Origin: Platerodrilus igneus
Taxonomy: Eukaryota > Arthropoda > Insecta > Coleoptera > Lycidae
Direction of reading: 5' to 3'
NCBI GenBank assembly: GCA_036346225.1
Contig: JARFIW010001088.1
Span: 2,418,001 to 2,482,000, forward strand
Length of the DNA: 64,000 nucleotides
Shown here: piece after piece, positions 24,830-36,010 of the stretch
How positions within the stretch are numbered: the stretch's first letter is position 1
Layout of the letters: each line of letters starts with the position of its first letter
The notes under the pieces: generated by a model
The model's input: the letters and a program-made list of their open reading frames with translations, nothing else
The model's database searches: none
What the model was told of the DNA's origin: nothing
Made by a program: the position numbers and the translations under genes

Positions 24830-27800
24830 ATCTAAACGAGCGTAACTGATAGTCTCGCTGTCGTTCTTCGGCATTACCGGCGTCATCACTACCGTAGAAT
24901 GCTAACCGGTTAACGCGTACCTTTTCCAAGCTTACGAATCCGATATACTGCATCGTTGATTCTTTTTCAAATTTGTACGGACCCTTTGTAACTTTGTGGA
25001 CAATCCACGTCTCCGTCTGCAGTTGTGCAGCCAAACGCGGTCGCCTTTTGAAAACCAGCTTCCTGTACCTTAATGTCATATCTGGTTATTATTCGATCGC
25101 TTTGAACCGGATATTTTTCCTAACGTCACCATGCATGTCCTGCATCTTGCGTTTGAGCTCCTCGACGTAGCCCTAGCACACGAGGTCATCTCAGAGCTGA
25201 CACTCAAACTCAAGAAGACACGGCAGAAGTATTTTGCGTCCCAGCATAGCACATGCAAGTGTCTGTTCAGTGTTCCCATTGTGTCCGTATGCGACTTCAA
25301 AGTGTTATTCAATGGAAACGCGTTCTGCTCCGCTTTCCAAGCCAGAATGAGTCGTAGGTCTTTGTCATTCTCTTGTGTCGTTCGCATCTGTATAGGCTAC
25401 CAATCGTCATTGATCACGGTAATCCACCAAGTAGATCACACTTTGTTTCTACCCTTGAGCAATGATTACAATCTTCAGCTAAAGTCCGTCTCGAAAGTGT
25501 ATCTGCATTACGATGACTTGCACCAGCACGGTGTTCCGTGTCGAAATCATACTGCTGAAGCTATTCTATCCATCTAGTGACTTGCACTTCGGGTTTTCTA
25601 AACTGTAATAGCACCTTCAAAGCGGCGTTGTAGCTTCTCAGGTGAAATTTTATCCCGTAGAGCACTTACAAAGTGCTCTACAGATTGCACCACAGCTTAC
25701 AGTTTGTAACGCAATAATTCCGTTCTGGTTTCTAGAGCATCCTGCTAAGGTAACTAATGACTTTCTCTTGGCCGACTTGCATTTGGGATGGTACACTTTC
25801 GATGGCCACATTGCTTGCATCTGTAATCAAGATAAATTTGCCTTCCAATCGATGATAATAACTTAAGATCAGATCTGTTATTAATAACTGCCCGAGTTGT
25901 TGGAACGTACGCTGGCAATCTTCATTCCAAACATAATCACGACATCTTCAACCAACTTTACTAAAGGCTTGGCAATATTCGTAAATTCGGAAACGAATCT
26001 TCTACAGTAAGTGCAGAATCCCAGAAAGCTGCGTAGCTGGTGGTTGCCTTTGGCATCAGCCGCTCTTGTAGCGCCTGAATTGTTTTCGGGTCTAGCCTGA
26101 CTTCATTGACTGAAATTGCTTGCTCTAGGTACTTTACATCATTGCCTAGTCGATGACACTGGTTTGGACTCTGCTTCAAATTGGCTTCCTGAGTCTTCAA
26201 AACACTTTTCCAAATTTCTCAAATATATTCCAAATGACTTTCCAATCAAAATCACGCCATACAAATTACCAGACGCGTTCTCCACGTAAGCCCAGGCAAG
26301 ATGCTGTCCATTAAACGTTCGAAGGTGGCAGGAACGTTGCAAAGTCCAAATAGCGTGACTGTTAATTGTCATAGGCCAGTGCCAATAGTGAAAACAGTCT
26401 TGTCTCGATCTTTGGGTTCCATATTCAGTTGCCAGTAGTCACTCTTCAAATCCAAAATTGAGAATCATCGCTACCCTGAAAATGTATTTAGGATATCGTC
26501 ATACCTTAGAAGTAGGTATCTGTCCTTTTTGATCACGGCATTCAATCGCATGTAGTCTAAACAAAATCTTGTTAGCTCGTCCATCCTCTTAACAAGCACA
26601 ACAAGCGATGTCCAAGGGCTATCAGAATGCTCAATCACTCCTTACCCCTCCATAACTCCAATAATCTTCTCGACCTCCTCGCATTTGGCCAATGGGAGTC
26701 TCCGCACCTGCTATTATATTGACCTGACATCTTCTGTATCGATTTTGTGCTCTGCTACTGCGGTCTTTCCTAATCGGCCGCCGTCGATTGCGAAACCTTC
26801 CGAGTAATGTCGGATAAAGTTTTTAAAATCTGCCAGCTGTTGTTATTCAAGAAACTGGCACGGTTTCGTCAACTGATCTAATAACTTTGTGGAATACTCC
26901 TTAGTGGGTGATTCTTTTTTAACACCGGAACACCCCATCACTTGGACAACCGAAGAATACCACCAACCGTTGAATTATTTTTTAGCATGTTAGAAGTCAT
27001 TAGCGTTTAGGATTCTAACAGGAACACCATCCGTCACTTTCGTCAGTCTTCTCAAAAGCACGTCATCTCCATGAAATTTGTCACTAATCGGGCAATAGCG
27101 AGCACAAAATCTTCCCAGAGAACAACATCCCAGCCTCCCGGTACAACATTTTCCTTCCTTCAGGTAGAACAACCTTGTCGTCAAATAAAACAAATTCGCA
27201 TAGACACGTCGTCTGTTCGCAAAACAACACTACCTCGTTCCTACTCTTAAGACATCCTCTTTCATACCTACATGGGATTTGTATCCTTCAAAATATCTAT
27301 TCCCAAGTTTCCTTTAGTTTCCGGCTTTTTTACTTCCCTTTTGGGCTGCTTATATTTAGACTGTATACGCCCAAACTCACCACAATTCCAGCATCTGGGT
27401 CCCCTCCTCTTTGGTTGGTGTTCACGAACTACTCGTCGAATCACTTTCTCCATGCTTTCTGAGCGCTGTTTTCAAACGGAACATTTTGCATTTGCCACTA
27501 CTATGATGCGAAGTTTGCTTTGCTGTTTCAAATTCAAAGAATGAGCTAGCGCTTCATCTAAGGCCCTTCGTCGAAACAGCCATAGTACTTGCTGGATCAC
27601 TCCGTTCGTACCCGCCAACAAAGGTCTGTAGCGTAAGTTATTTTAGGAAGCTATCTGGTGTTGTTAGGTAGGATAGTCTCACCAAGCAAGAAATATCTGC
27701 TTTAAACTCTTGCAAATTCTTGTTATCTCTTTGGTGACGGCCTTCACTTGAGCGTGATACACTTGTTGCAGAGAGTCGTCGTACTTCATTTCTAGCTTTG

Positions 27801-27856
27801 ATGTTGAGGCCCCATAGTTTTTGGTCATGATCTGGTATGACCTGCAGAATATTCAA
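24830..27856 (-). pseudogene. Gypsy gag-pol remnant lacking integrase core
   Basis: The gag end at 27638-27856 includes FKADISCLVRLSYLTTPDSF. A knuckle remnant (CWNCGEFG) is at 27268-27453 with its last ligands lost. A protease/reverse transcriptase linker (VPVRILNAND) lies near 27000. Reverse transcriptase blocks lie at about 26150-26760 in several frames (for example SDSPWTSLVVLVKRMDE and ILDLKSDYWQLNME). RNase H traces follow at 25400-25950. The linker LRLILAWK (25310-25370) is followed by a short piece of the integrase zinc region and then directly by the integrase C-terminal part (24830-25200, GPYKFEKE, VRVNRLAFYG). The DDE catalytic core is missing. Confidence 0.7.
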
Positions 27857-27865
27857 AACCTCGCC
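24830..27865 (-). mobile_element. Decayed Ty3/Gypsy element, mdg1/412-like gag-pol
   Basis: Read on the minus strand, gag, zinc knuckle, protease linker, reverse transcriptase, RNase H and the two ends of integrase occur in normal Gypsy order over 3 kb. Every block is broken by stops and frameshifts, so this is an old copy. The LTRs were not identified. An RTE derivative abuts its gag end at 27866. Confidence 0.72.
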
Positions 27866-28550
27866 TCATCATCATCATTAGGCCTTCAGTCCTGGAACTG
27901 GTTAGACGCGCACCCTCATTTTTTCCTATTCTGAACTAACGTAAACATTTACATAGTCTGCATCTATAATTATCTGATCTAGGTTTAAATCTACCTCCTT
28001 TTCCTATCTTTACTTGCAATATATCTCGTACCAATCCCAAAAATGCTTTAAAACGTATTCTGCCCGTCTATTTCTCCTATTTTTCCACAGATATCCTTGT
28101 TCCCCTACTGTTTCTATAACCTATTTGTTATTAACTTTGTCTGTCCATGCTATCATTCTCATACATCTGAAGTACAACATTCCAAAAGGCTGCTACCGTT
28201 TTTTGTTTGTTTATCCTACTGCCCGCATTTCATAGGCATACTGTGCTGTGCTCCATACATATGCTTTCAATAATGTTTCTATGTTTGTTGTCTTTCATCA
28301 TAGGCGCGGTTCTTTCTTGTTACATGCAGTTCGGTCCCTTCTATTGTTTTTCAATTATATACCCTATTTCTTCGACATTCAGTGGTTGTGAAGGGGATAA
28401 GCAGCCTGTGGCTGCCAAGTTCCCCAGCACTTCAACATTTGCCGATTTAATATTTTTCAATATATCTTCTCGCACAGTCAACAATAGTTACAGATATTTC
28501 ACAACCAACATCTGTAGTTGTCAATAATAGTCATCAGAGGTATCTGATCT
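27866..28550 (-). mobile_element. RTE derivative (A-B leader plus RTE 3' part)
   Basis: On the minus strand a leader of about 230 bp (28550 down to about 28320, with the GGCAGCCACAGGCTGCTTA palindrome-like box at 28400-28420) joins the C-terminal reverse transcriptase region of an RTE element (28320 to 27880). It ends in a (ATG)n run at 27867-27880. The same leader and join occur at 28550-29165 and at 49520-50183, so it looks like a non-autonomous RTE derivative in head-to-tail array. The coding part is full of stops. Confidence 0.55.
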
Positions 28551-28731
28551 TATTTTTTCGACATTAGATTTCTGTCTCAAAAGTGGTTGGACACGTACCT
28601 GCACTTATTTAAATTCTGAGCTAGCCTACACAGTTCCTGAAATTCTCACACAGTCTATAAACAGCTCGGTTCCACTTCTATTGTTTTCTAATTATATGCC
28701 CTATTTCACCAAGATTTAGTGGTATGTTAAG

Positions 28732-29026
28732 GGGAGGCGGGTCCGGGACGTAGTTGGTATGCTTGTAACTACTACGCCCAAGGTCCCGGGTGCAAATTCC
28801 GACACGATCCGCTTGAAAAATGTTAAGCAAGCATTTTTCACAAAAATATACCCTCGTTCGGATAAGAGATAAAATGGAGGTCCCGTGTGTGTGTTGTCAC
28901 GCACGTTAAAGATCCCTATCTTGCTTGGGTTCGCAAAATTTCAAATTTTCAGGTAAAAACTCTTTCTGGCCAATGTAGTACCTTCGGGTGGAGCATTGGA
29001 AAATCACATGTATGGTATGTGAAGAC
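28732..29026 (+). mobile_element. tRNA-derived SINE with 7-bp target duplication
   Basis: About 295 bp, flanked by TGTTAAG at 28725-28731 and 29027-29033. The head looks like a tRNA gene: an A-box-like TAGTTGGTATGC at 28751-28762 and a B-box-like GGGTGCAAATTCC at 28788-28800, about 25 bp apart, as in RNA polymerase III internal promoters. The body contains CACGCACGTTAAAGATCCC, a segment I believe is shared with other invertebrate SINEs. There is no poly(A) tail. Homologous loci at about 28395 and 49670 lack the insertion. No coding capacity. Confidence 0.65.
28751..28800 (+). promoter_or_regulatory. Internal RNA polymerase III promoter of the SINE (A and B boxes)
   Basis: TAGTTGGTATGC matches the A-box pattern TRGYNNARNNG loosely, and GGTGCAAATTCC matches the B-box pattern GGTTCGANTCC with substitutions. 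The spacing is as in tRNA genes. Activity cannot be judged from sequence. Confidence 0.5.
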
Positions 29027-29941
29027 TGTTAAGCAGCCTGTGGCGGCCAAGATTCCAACACTTAGACATTTGCTAAATTAATAGTTTTCCAGTAAATCCT
29101 TCACACAATTAACATTATTTGAGAATATTGCCCAACCAATACTTGTAGTTGCTTATAATAATCATCATGTTCAAGTACAGTTACTTTTTTCGTTTATCCA
29201 TCCTGGGACTGGTTGTATGCGTACTTCCATTGATTTCTATTCTGAGCTACGCTATGCATTTCCCTGAAATTCCTACAGTCTACATCTTTCACTATCTGTG
29301 TGCAGTAGTCTAACCTAGGTCTACCTTTACTTCTCTTTTTTCCTATCTCGGCTTCTAAAGCATTCTGTACTATTCCTCATGCCGTAGTATGTGGCCTATC
29401 ATCCTATCTCTCCCATTTTTACCGTTTTCCAAATATTTCTTTCTTCCCTTACAATTTTTAGTACTTCTTTGTTCTTAACTTTGTCTGTCCATGATATCTT
29501 CATCTTATGTCTGTAGCACAACATTTCAAAGGCTTCTACTTTTTTCTTATCCGCTTGTACTACTGTACAGGCTCCACAGCCGTACAGTGCTGTGATTCAC
29601 ACACATGTTTTATGCAATTGTTTCCTTGTTTCTATGTTTGTTGTCTTTGAACACAGTAGTTGCTTTTTCTTGTTAAATGTAGCACGATCTTATACTAATC
29701 CTTGTTGTATATCTTTTGTGCTTTTTCCATGTTATTTGGCTTCCTAGGTAGCAGAAATCCTTAACCTTTTGTAAGTTCTTGTTACCTATTTGTATTCTTG
29801 TTTTTGATTTATTTTCCCCTCCTTTGCATACTAGTACTTTAGTTTTATTTTTGTTAATTTTCATATCGTATTTCTCCGTTAGAACCATTTCCATTTCATT
29901 AAGAGCAGCCTCTAACTCTTCCTTGCTAGATGCTAATACCG

Positions 29942-31770
29942 TGTTACGTTTTATTCGTGGCAGTCACGTTGGGCGCCAAATTTATGCTACGTTGACTCGT
30001 AGCCGTGCGTAACACCAAGAAAGTCAAGGAATGACCGGGCTCAATCGGAGATTAGGGGGGGGTTGTAGAAAGCAGACTGACATATGATGTATGCGGTGGT
30101 AAGGAGTTAGTAACAGTACCTGCAATAAAAGAAATCAGAATAGCAAACCTGCAATAAAAAAAGATTAGTCCTGCAAACCTGAAATAAAGAAAAGCATAGC
30201 AGCAATGCAAAGTCTAAGTTATTCAGTACTTTGTAGAATGTAAATAAAACTGTTTAGATAAACTATATAATATAATCACGATAAAAGCATTACAAAATTT
30301 TTAGTACAAAGTGAGGTAATATTGGGGAGTAGCAGAAACGTTTCCTCACACACCAATTAAACATAAATCAGACAAAATGTTAACAAAAGATAAATAGATA
30401 AGACACAATTGATATGAGTAATCCAGTAGTATTGATTTTGTTTTCTTTCTTTTTTTTCTTAGTAGCCTGCACTTCTATTGTAAAAGGTATCAGAACGACA
30501 AAGATATTGCAAAACAACGGATAGATATTTAAAGTCATATCAAGTAGGAAATAGTTCAACTTACATAAAGTCCTTCAGTAACGCTTCCTTGCAATTGAGG
30601 TGTGGGATTCACGATGTCCTGCACTAACGAAGCAGTTCACCCTGGACTGTGAGGGTGTTGATGGAATTTCTTACACTTTACACTAATCACACCTACGTAT
30701 TTTACTGGTGTTAGCAGCAGACATTATCAGGCTGATGGAACTATGTAACATTGATAAATTTATTGTTAATTCTATTTCCTGAGACAATAATGTCGAAATA
30801 CTTTGTAACACAAATCGTAAGAAAAAAATGGTAATAAAAATTTAGAATCACGGGCTTTCAAGGCACGATGTAATGCATTAGACTAACAGTAACGTGAGAT
30901 GTTTTATTTGCTACCTATGGTAACAAAGAAAATCTAATGTTTTGAATAACGAAATTTCCGTAAGCAATGATCTATTTTAGATTCTTTGGGGTTAGAAAAT
31001 TCAGTAACTACAGTATCAACGGTATTTGGACAATCCAAAGCAGGCACTACTCTGATAAAAAAAGGTGCGCGAAACTAGATCGCACACACAGTTCAAATAT
31101 AAAAAGACAAATCAACTAAAAAAACACAATCAGTAAAACACGTGCGGTCGAGTAAACACGTTCGCCTATAAAGCATCTTTTCTTCAATGTAATCAGAGCT
31201 ACACTCTATACAGTTAATATACGACTCTCGTTTCACAAGAAAAACAACTAAAACCGTGTCGTGCTTGTTAATGAACAATTGTAAAATTTATCCCGCATTC
31301 ATTCTCACTATCTTCAAAGCAACAAGCAAACAGTATTTTTAACGTAATTAATATCTAGAAACCAAGCACGAAACTCACAACCGCTCATCTGTTTTCATTC
31401 AATCGTTGTTACCATAACCTCTTATCAACTATTATCTCGACCTCGTTAATAACATAAGGAACATCCAAAACGTGAATGCCGCAATCATATCTAATAATTA
31501 ATTACGGCGGTTTATCATATTCGATAAGTCGGAAAGTAATTTACGAATAATCCAATTTACAATTCATTCCTTGCAATTTATTTATTAATGAAAATCAATC
31601 TTCAAATTATCTATTTTTAAAGTAATACCCACGAGTTAAATTGCCTACAAATTTGAATTATTCTGAAGTATTTCCTTTATACAAACAGCGATCCCAAAGA
31701 AACGATGTATTTTTAAGTACTCTATCAGAAAGGGAGCGAAAAATGTTCAGCTATAAAAATGCCCGTTACA
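29942..31770 (+). mobile_element. Solo LTR 1 (1829 bp), Gypsy-type, 4-bp target duplication
   Basis: It begins TGTTACG and ends CGTTACA, with ACCG duplicated at 29938-29941 and 31771-31774, and interrupts RTE coding sequence. Near the start it contains GTTGGGCGCCAAATTTATG, a feature common at Gypsy LTR starts. It is homologous along its length, in inverted orientation, to the LTR at 32711-34688. No gag or pol is present, so it is most simply a solo LTR left by recombination between the two LTRs of a full element. The transcription direction was taken from the TGTTACGTTTT end. Confidence 0.72.
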
Positions 31771-32710
31771 ACCGCTATATCACCTGCAAATCTAAGCATT
31801 TCAATTTTTTGTCCCTGCATAGTAATTCCAAATGTCTTTCTGCCTATGGCAGTATTCATTGCTTCTTCAATGTACAAGTTAAAAATTAATGGGGATAGGG
31901 CACATCCCTGTCTCACTCCTTTCCTAATATTTACTTCTCTACTTTCTTGCTCTAATTCTATTACCGCTATTTGCTCTTTGTCTCATCCCTTTCCGGCCGT
32001 TTTCCATTCGTTTTTGTTTAATTCTAGTTAATATTTTTGACACATGTGCTATCAAACTTATTGTTCGAAAATTTTCACATCTATTCGCGCCTACTTTTTT
32101 TGGTATAGCTATTATGATGTTACGTTTGAAATCTTTGGGTGTCTCGCCTGTCTCATACATATAGCTTACAAGTTGGAAGAGACATTCTGTTACTGCTTGT
32201 CCAGCGGCTTTTAGAGTTTCTGCTTGCACCTTATCTGTACCCGGCGCCTTACGATTTTCAGACTCTTTATTGCTAATTCAAATTCATTTCTAAGTATAGC
32301 ATACCCCAAGTCATTTTTTTCAATGTCTGCTTCCTTCTTTGATGCTGTTCGTTCTCTCCTGCATATAAATTCCCTATATATTCTTGCCATCTACCCACTT
32401 TCTCTACATTTTCTAGAATAACGTTTCCTCCCGCGCCCTTTATATTTTTGCTATAGGGTTTTATATCCCTAAAATTGATTCTAATTAGTTTGTATGCTTT
32501 ATCTGTCTTTCCTATTTCCATCTTAGTTTATACGTCTTTGCACTTTTCATCAATCCATTGTTCTTTAGCTTTCCTGCATTTGCGAATAATTTCCCATTTT
32601 TTTGGCTCTGTATCTTTGTTTTCCTGTTTTGTCTGATTTATTTTTGTATTTTCGTCTTTCTTCTGTTAAATTCAGGATATTCTTTGTTATCCACGGTTTC
32701 TTATTTTCTT

Positions 32711-34688
32711 TGTAACGGGCATTTTTAAATGGCTTACCCTTTTTTACACTACTCAATTCGTAAACACATTTCTGCAAGTACTATCTCTATGTTTTATATT
32801 TATTAACTCGTTTGCGAATAATCCCTTTATATTATATTACGCGATTATCGACTTTCACTCTCTACAATTCGATAGTGTGGTTAGGTGATCGAAATTGAAA
32901 CACATCTTTAGGTGAACGCGTCGTATTATAATGAGTGGATTGGATCGTTCTGTCTAACCGCTGATATAAATGTTGTTCCTTATGTGAATATAGCAGTCTA
33001 GGTAATAGTCGATACGCGGTTGTAATAACAACGATTGAATGAAAACAGATGAGGAGTTGTAGTTTGTTCTTAGTTCCGATATATTACGCTCAAAATACTG
33101 TTTCCTTGTTGCTTTACTAATTGTGTTTTGAGTTAGTTTTCGTGCTTGGTTCCTAGATATTAATTACGTTAAAAATACTGTTTCCTTGTTGCTTTGAAGC
33201 TAGTGAGAATTAATGCGATAAACTTTTCGATTTGTTCATGAACAAACACGGCACGATTTTAATTGTTTTTCTTGTAAAATAAGTGTAGTTCTGATGACAT
33301 TGAAGGAAAGATGCTTTATAGGCGAACGTGTTTTACACGACCGCCCGTGCTGGTTTACGGAACATTGACGGACGCACTTAGTGATACGCGTTGCTTTACT
33401 CATTGTGTTTTTAGTTGATTTGTCTTTTATATTTGAACTGTGACGCGTGTTCTACGGAACCTTTGACGGACTTACTTTAGTGATACACGTGCTTTACTCA
33501 TTGTGTTTTTGTTGGTTCTTTGTCTGTTGATACTTCAACTGTGTGTGCGATCTAGTTTCGCGCTCCTTTTTTATCAGAGGAGTGCCTGCTTTGGATTGTC
33601 CAAATACCGTTGATACTGTAGTTACTGAATTTTCTAACCCCAAAGAATCTAAAATAGATCATTGCTTACTAAATTTCGTTATTCAAAAACTTTAGATTTT
33701 TCTTTGTTACCATAGGTAGCAAATAAAACACCTCACGTTGCTGTTAGTTTTAATGCATTACATCGTGCCTTGAAAGCCCGTGATTCTAAATTTTTATTAC
33801 CATTTTTTTTTACGATTTGTGTTACAAAGTATTTGAAATTATTGTCTCAGGAAATAGAATTAACAAGAAATTTATCAATGCTACATAGTTCCATCAGCAT
33901 GATAATGTCTGCTGCTAAAACCAGTAAAATACGTTGGTGTGATTAGTGTAAAGTGTAAGAAATTCCATCAACACCCTCACAGTCAAGGGTGAAGTGCTTC
34001 GTTAGTGCAGGACATCGTGAATCCCATACTTCAAATGCCAGGAAGCGTTACTGAAGGATGTTACTTTATGTAAGTTGAACTATTTCCTACTTGATATGAC
34101 TTTAAATATCTATCCGTTGTTTTGCAATATCTTTGTCGTTCTGATACCTTTTACAATAGAAGTGCATGCTGCTAAGAAAAAAAAAAGAAAGAAAAACAAA
34201 ATCAATACTACTGGATTACTCATATCAATTGTGTCTTATCTATTTATCTTTTGTTAACATTTTATCTGATTTATGTTTAATTGGTGTGTGAGGAAACGTT
34301 TCTGCTACTCCCCAATATTACCTCACTTTGTGATAAAAATTTTTGTACTGCCTTTATCGTGATTATATTATATAGTTTATCTAAACAGTTTTATTTACAT
34401 TCTACCAAGTACTGAATAACTTAGACTTTGCATGGCTGCTATGCTTTTCTTTATTTCAGGTTTGCAAGACTAATCTTTTTATTGCAGGTTTGCTATTCTA
34501 ATTTCTTTTATTGCAGGTACTGTTACTAACTCCTTACCGCCGCATACATCATATGTCAGTCTGCTTTCTACAACCCCCTAATCTCCGATTGAGCCGGTCA
34601 TTCCTTGACTTTCTTGGTGTTACGCAGCGGCTACGAGCCAACGTAGCATAAATTTGGCCCAACGTGGCTGCCACGAAAAAACGTAACA
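32711..34688 (-). mobile_element. Solo LTR 2 (1978 bp), inverted relative to LTR 1
   Basis: It begins TGTAACGGGC (reverse complement of the end of LTR 1) and ends AACGTAACA, with TCTT at 32707-32710 and 34689-34692. Its right end mirrors the start of LTR 1 (CTACGAGCCAACGTAGCATA at 34634-34653 against the complement near 29980). It is about 150 bp longer, largely because of an internal duplication around 33350-33530, where TTTACTCATTGTGTTTTT occurs twice. It interrupts the same RTE copy 1 kb away from LTR 1. Confidence 0.72.
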
Positions 34689-36010
34689 TCTTTTATGTAT
34701 ATCCCAGAATATATCTGGCCGCCATGTCTAGGCTGGATTTAATGTTATTCCATTCTGTTTCTACTTCCTTAGTATCAGATATTTTCCCAATATCTTTCAG
34801 TAATTCATTTGACTTTTTCGAATCTTTTTGAATATCTTTATCTTTTAGTTTCTCAAACTCAAAGTGCCTTTTTCCGTTTCTTTCTTTAAATTTTTAAATT
34901 TAAGTGCGGCCTTCATAATTATGAAGGTGTGGTTAGTATCTATATCTGCTTCTGGGTAGCTTCTACAGTCTTTTACTTGATTTCTAAATCGTTGTCTAAC
35001 AATAATGTAATCTATTTGATATCTTCCTATATCTCCTGGCATCCTCCACGTATATCGTCTTCTAGCATGATGTTGAAATAATGTGTTTTGATGATTAAAT
35101 TGTTCTTGTCGCAAAATTCTACCAGCCTATTTCCCGGTCGTTTCTCGCGCCTAAACCAAATAAACCTACTACCGCCCCTTCCCTACCCTCACCTACTACT
35201 GAATTAAATTGCCCGTAACTATTAAATTTTCATGTCCTTTTACGTATCTTCTTCTACCTTTGCGTCAGTGTAGCTAGAGGTGGGCATGTATTCTTGTATT
35301 ATTACTGTGTGTACCGGTTTAGATTCTAATCTAACCATGAGTATTCTTTCGTTCTTTTGTAAGTAATTTTCTACGCAGCATTCTATCTTTTTGCATAACT
35401 ATCTACACACCAAATTTCCTTCTTCTGCTCCTGTGTGAATTACCCTGAAGTCTCCATTCTAAAAATCCCCCGCCTCTGGCCGCTGAACTTTGCTGATCCC
35501 CACTATGCCTAGTGCTAACCTATTCCTTTCAATTTTTAGGTTCTCTAGCTTACCTATTTGCTTCATACTTCTAACATTCCACGCTCCGATTCGCAAAATG
35601 TTCCAGACTCTTATTCTGAACTTTCCGATCGCATTCTCAGTAGTCCCTCCGGAAATCTGAATTTTAACTCCGGAATCTTTTACCCCAGAGAATGCCATCA
35701 TGTTTATTACAATTTAAGTACGCGGTGTATCTCGCCTCATAATGCGATAATTAACGCGGTCGCCCTTTCATCGTCGTTCTAGCGTTAGCTCACGCGACAG
35801 CCTCGAACTGTTTAATCCCTGTATGGGTGACTTCATATCAAATGTGGCTGGTTTTATTCTGAACCTTGGCGCCAGTTCGCGTTCTCCGACATTCTTAGAT
35901 TCTGGTACCTGCCATTGTATCACCGGCACTAAGCGTTCTGGTGCTTGTACTGTTTTCTGCTAGGTTTGCGGTATTCTCCTGTAATTTCTCTTCTTATTTT
36001 GCTGCCAGGT

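Larger units (their letters stand above)
28551..29165 (-). mobile_element. Second RTE derivative, split by a SINE
   Basis: The upper part, 29034-29165 (minus strand leader module A), and the lower part, 28560-28731 (module B and a short RTE C-terminal end), are homologous in order to 28320-28550 and 49520-49750. The two parts are separated by a SINE at 28732-29026. Only about 100 bp of RTE coding tail remains (28560-28665). It is directly head to tail with the copy below and with the RTE copy above at 29170. Confidence 0.5.
29673..35701 (-). pseudogene. RTE endonuclease-reverse transcriptase, split and mutated
   Basis: The endonuclease begins at 35459-35701 (IGAWNVRSMKQIGKLENL) and continues at 34845-35114 (YTWRMPGDIGRYQIDYIIV). 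Its last catalytic SDH is altered to TNH (ADIDTNHTF). After the second LTR come KPWITKNILNLTEERRKYKN (32565-32777), the fingers region (31939-32229, IPKKVGANRCENFRTISLI) and motif B (MRQGCALSPLIFNLYIEEAM, 31725-31916), where the FADD catalytic box reads FAGD. After the first LTR the thumb part is at 29673-29894 (DFCYLGSQITW). Both catalytic centres are damaged, so this copy is certainly dead. Confidence 0.78.
29166..36010 (-). mobile_element. RTE LINE copy interrupted by two solo LTRs
   Basis: A single minus-strand RTE copy whose parts are 34689-36010 (leader and endonuclease), 31771-32710 (middle and reverse transcriptase core) and 29166-29941 (reverse transcriptase end and tail). The coding order runs on exactly where each LTR is removed: RTE sequence stops at ACCG 29938-29941 and resumes at ACCG 31771, and stops at TCTT 32707-32710 and resumes at TCTT 34689. 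The element therefore predates both LTR insertions. Confidence 0.8.

Noticed and set aside
25131..25577. 148-codon plus-strand frame in the Gypsy relic
   Set aside because: Antisense to Gypsy pol remnants, with no domain of its own.
28751..28800. A functional tRNA gene
   Set aside because: The B box is degenerate, no acceptor stem pairing is evident, and the unit is flanked by a target duplication as a SINE.
29942..34688. A 4.7-kb foldback or Maverick-like element with very long terminal inverted repeats
   Set aside because: Each arm has its own 4-bp duplication and the RTE reading frame lies between them, so they are two separate LTR insertions.
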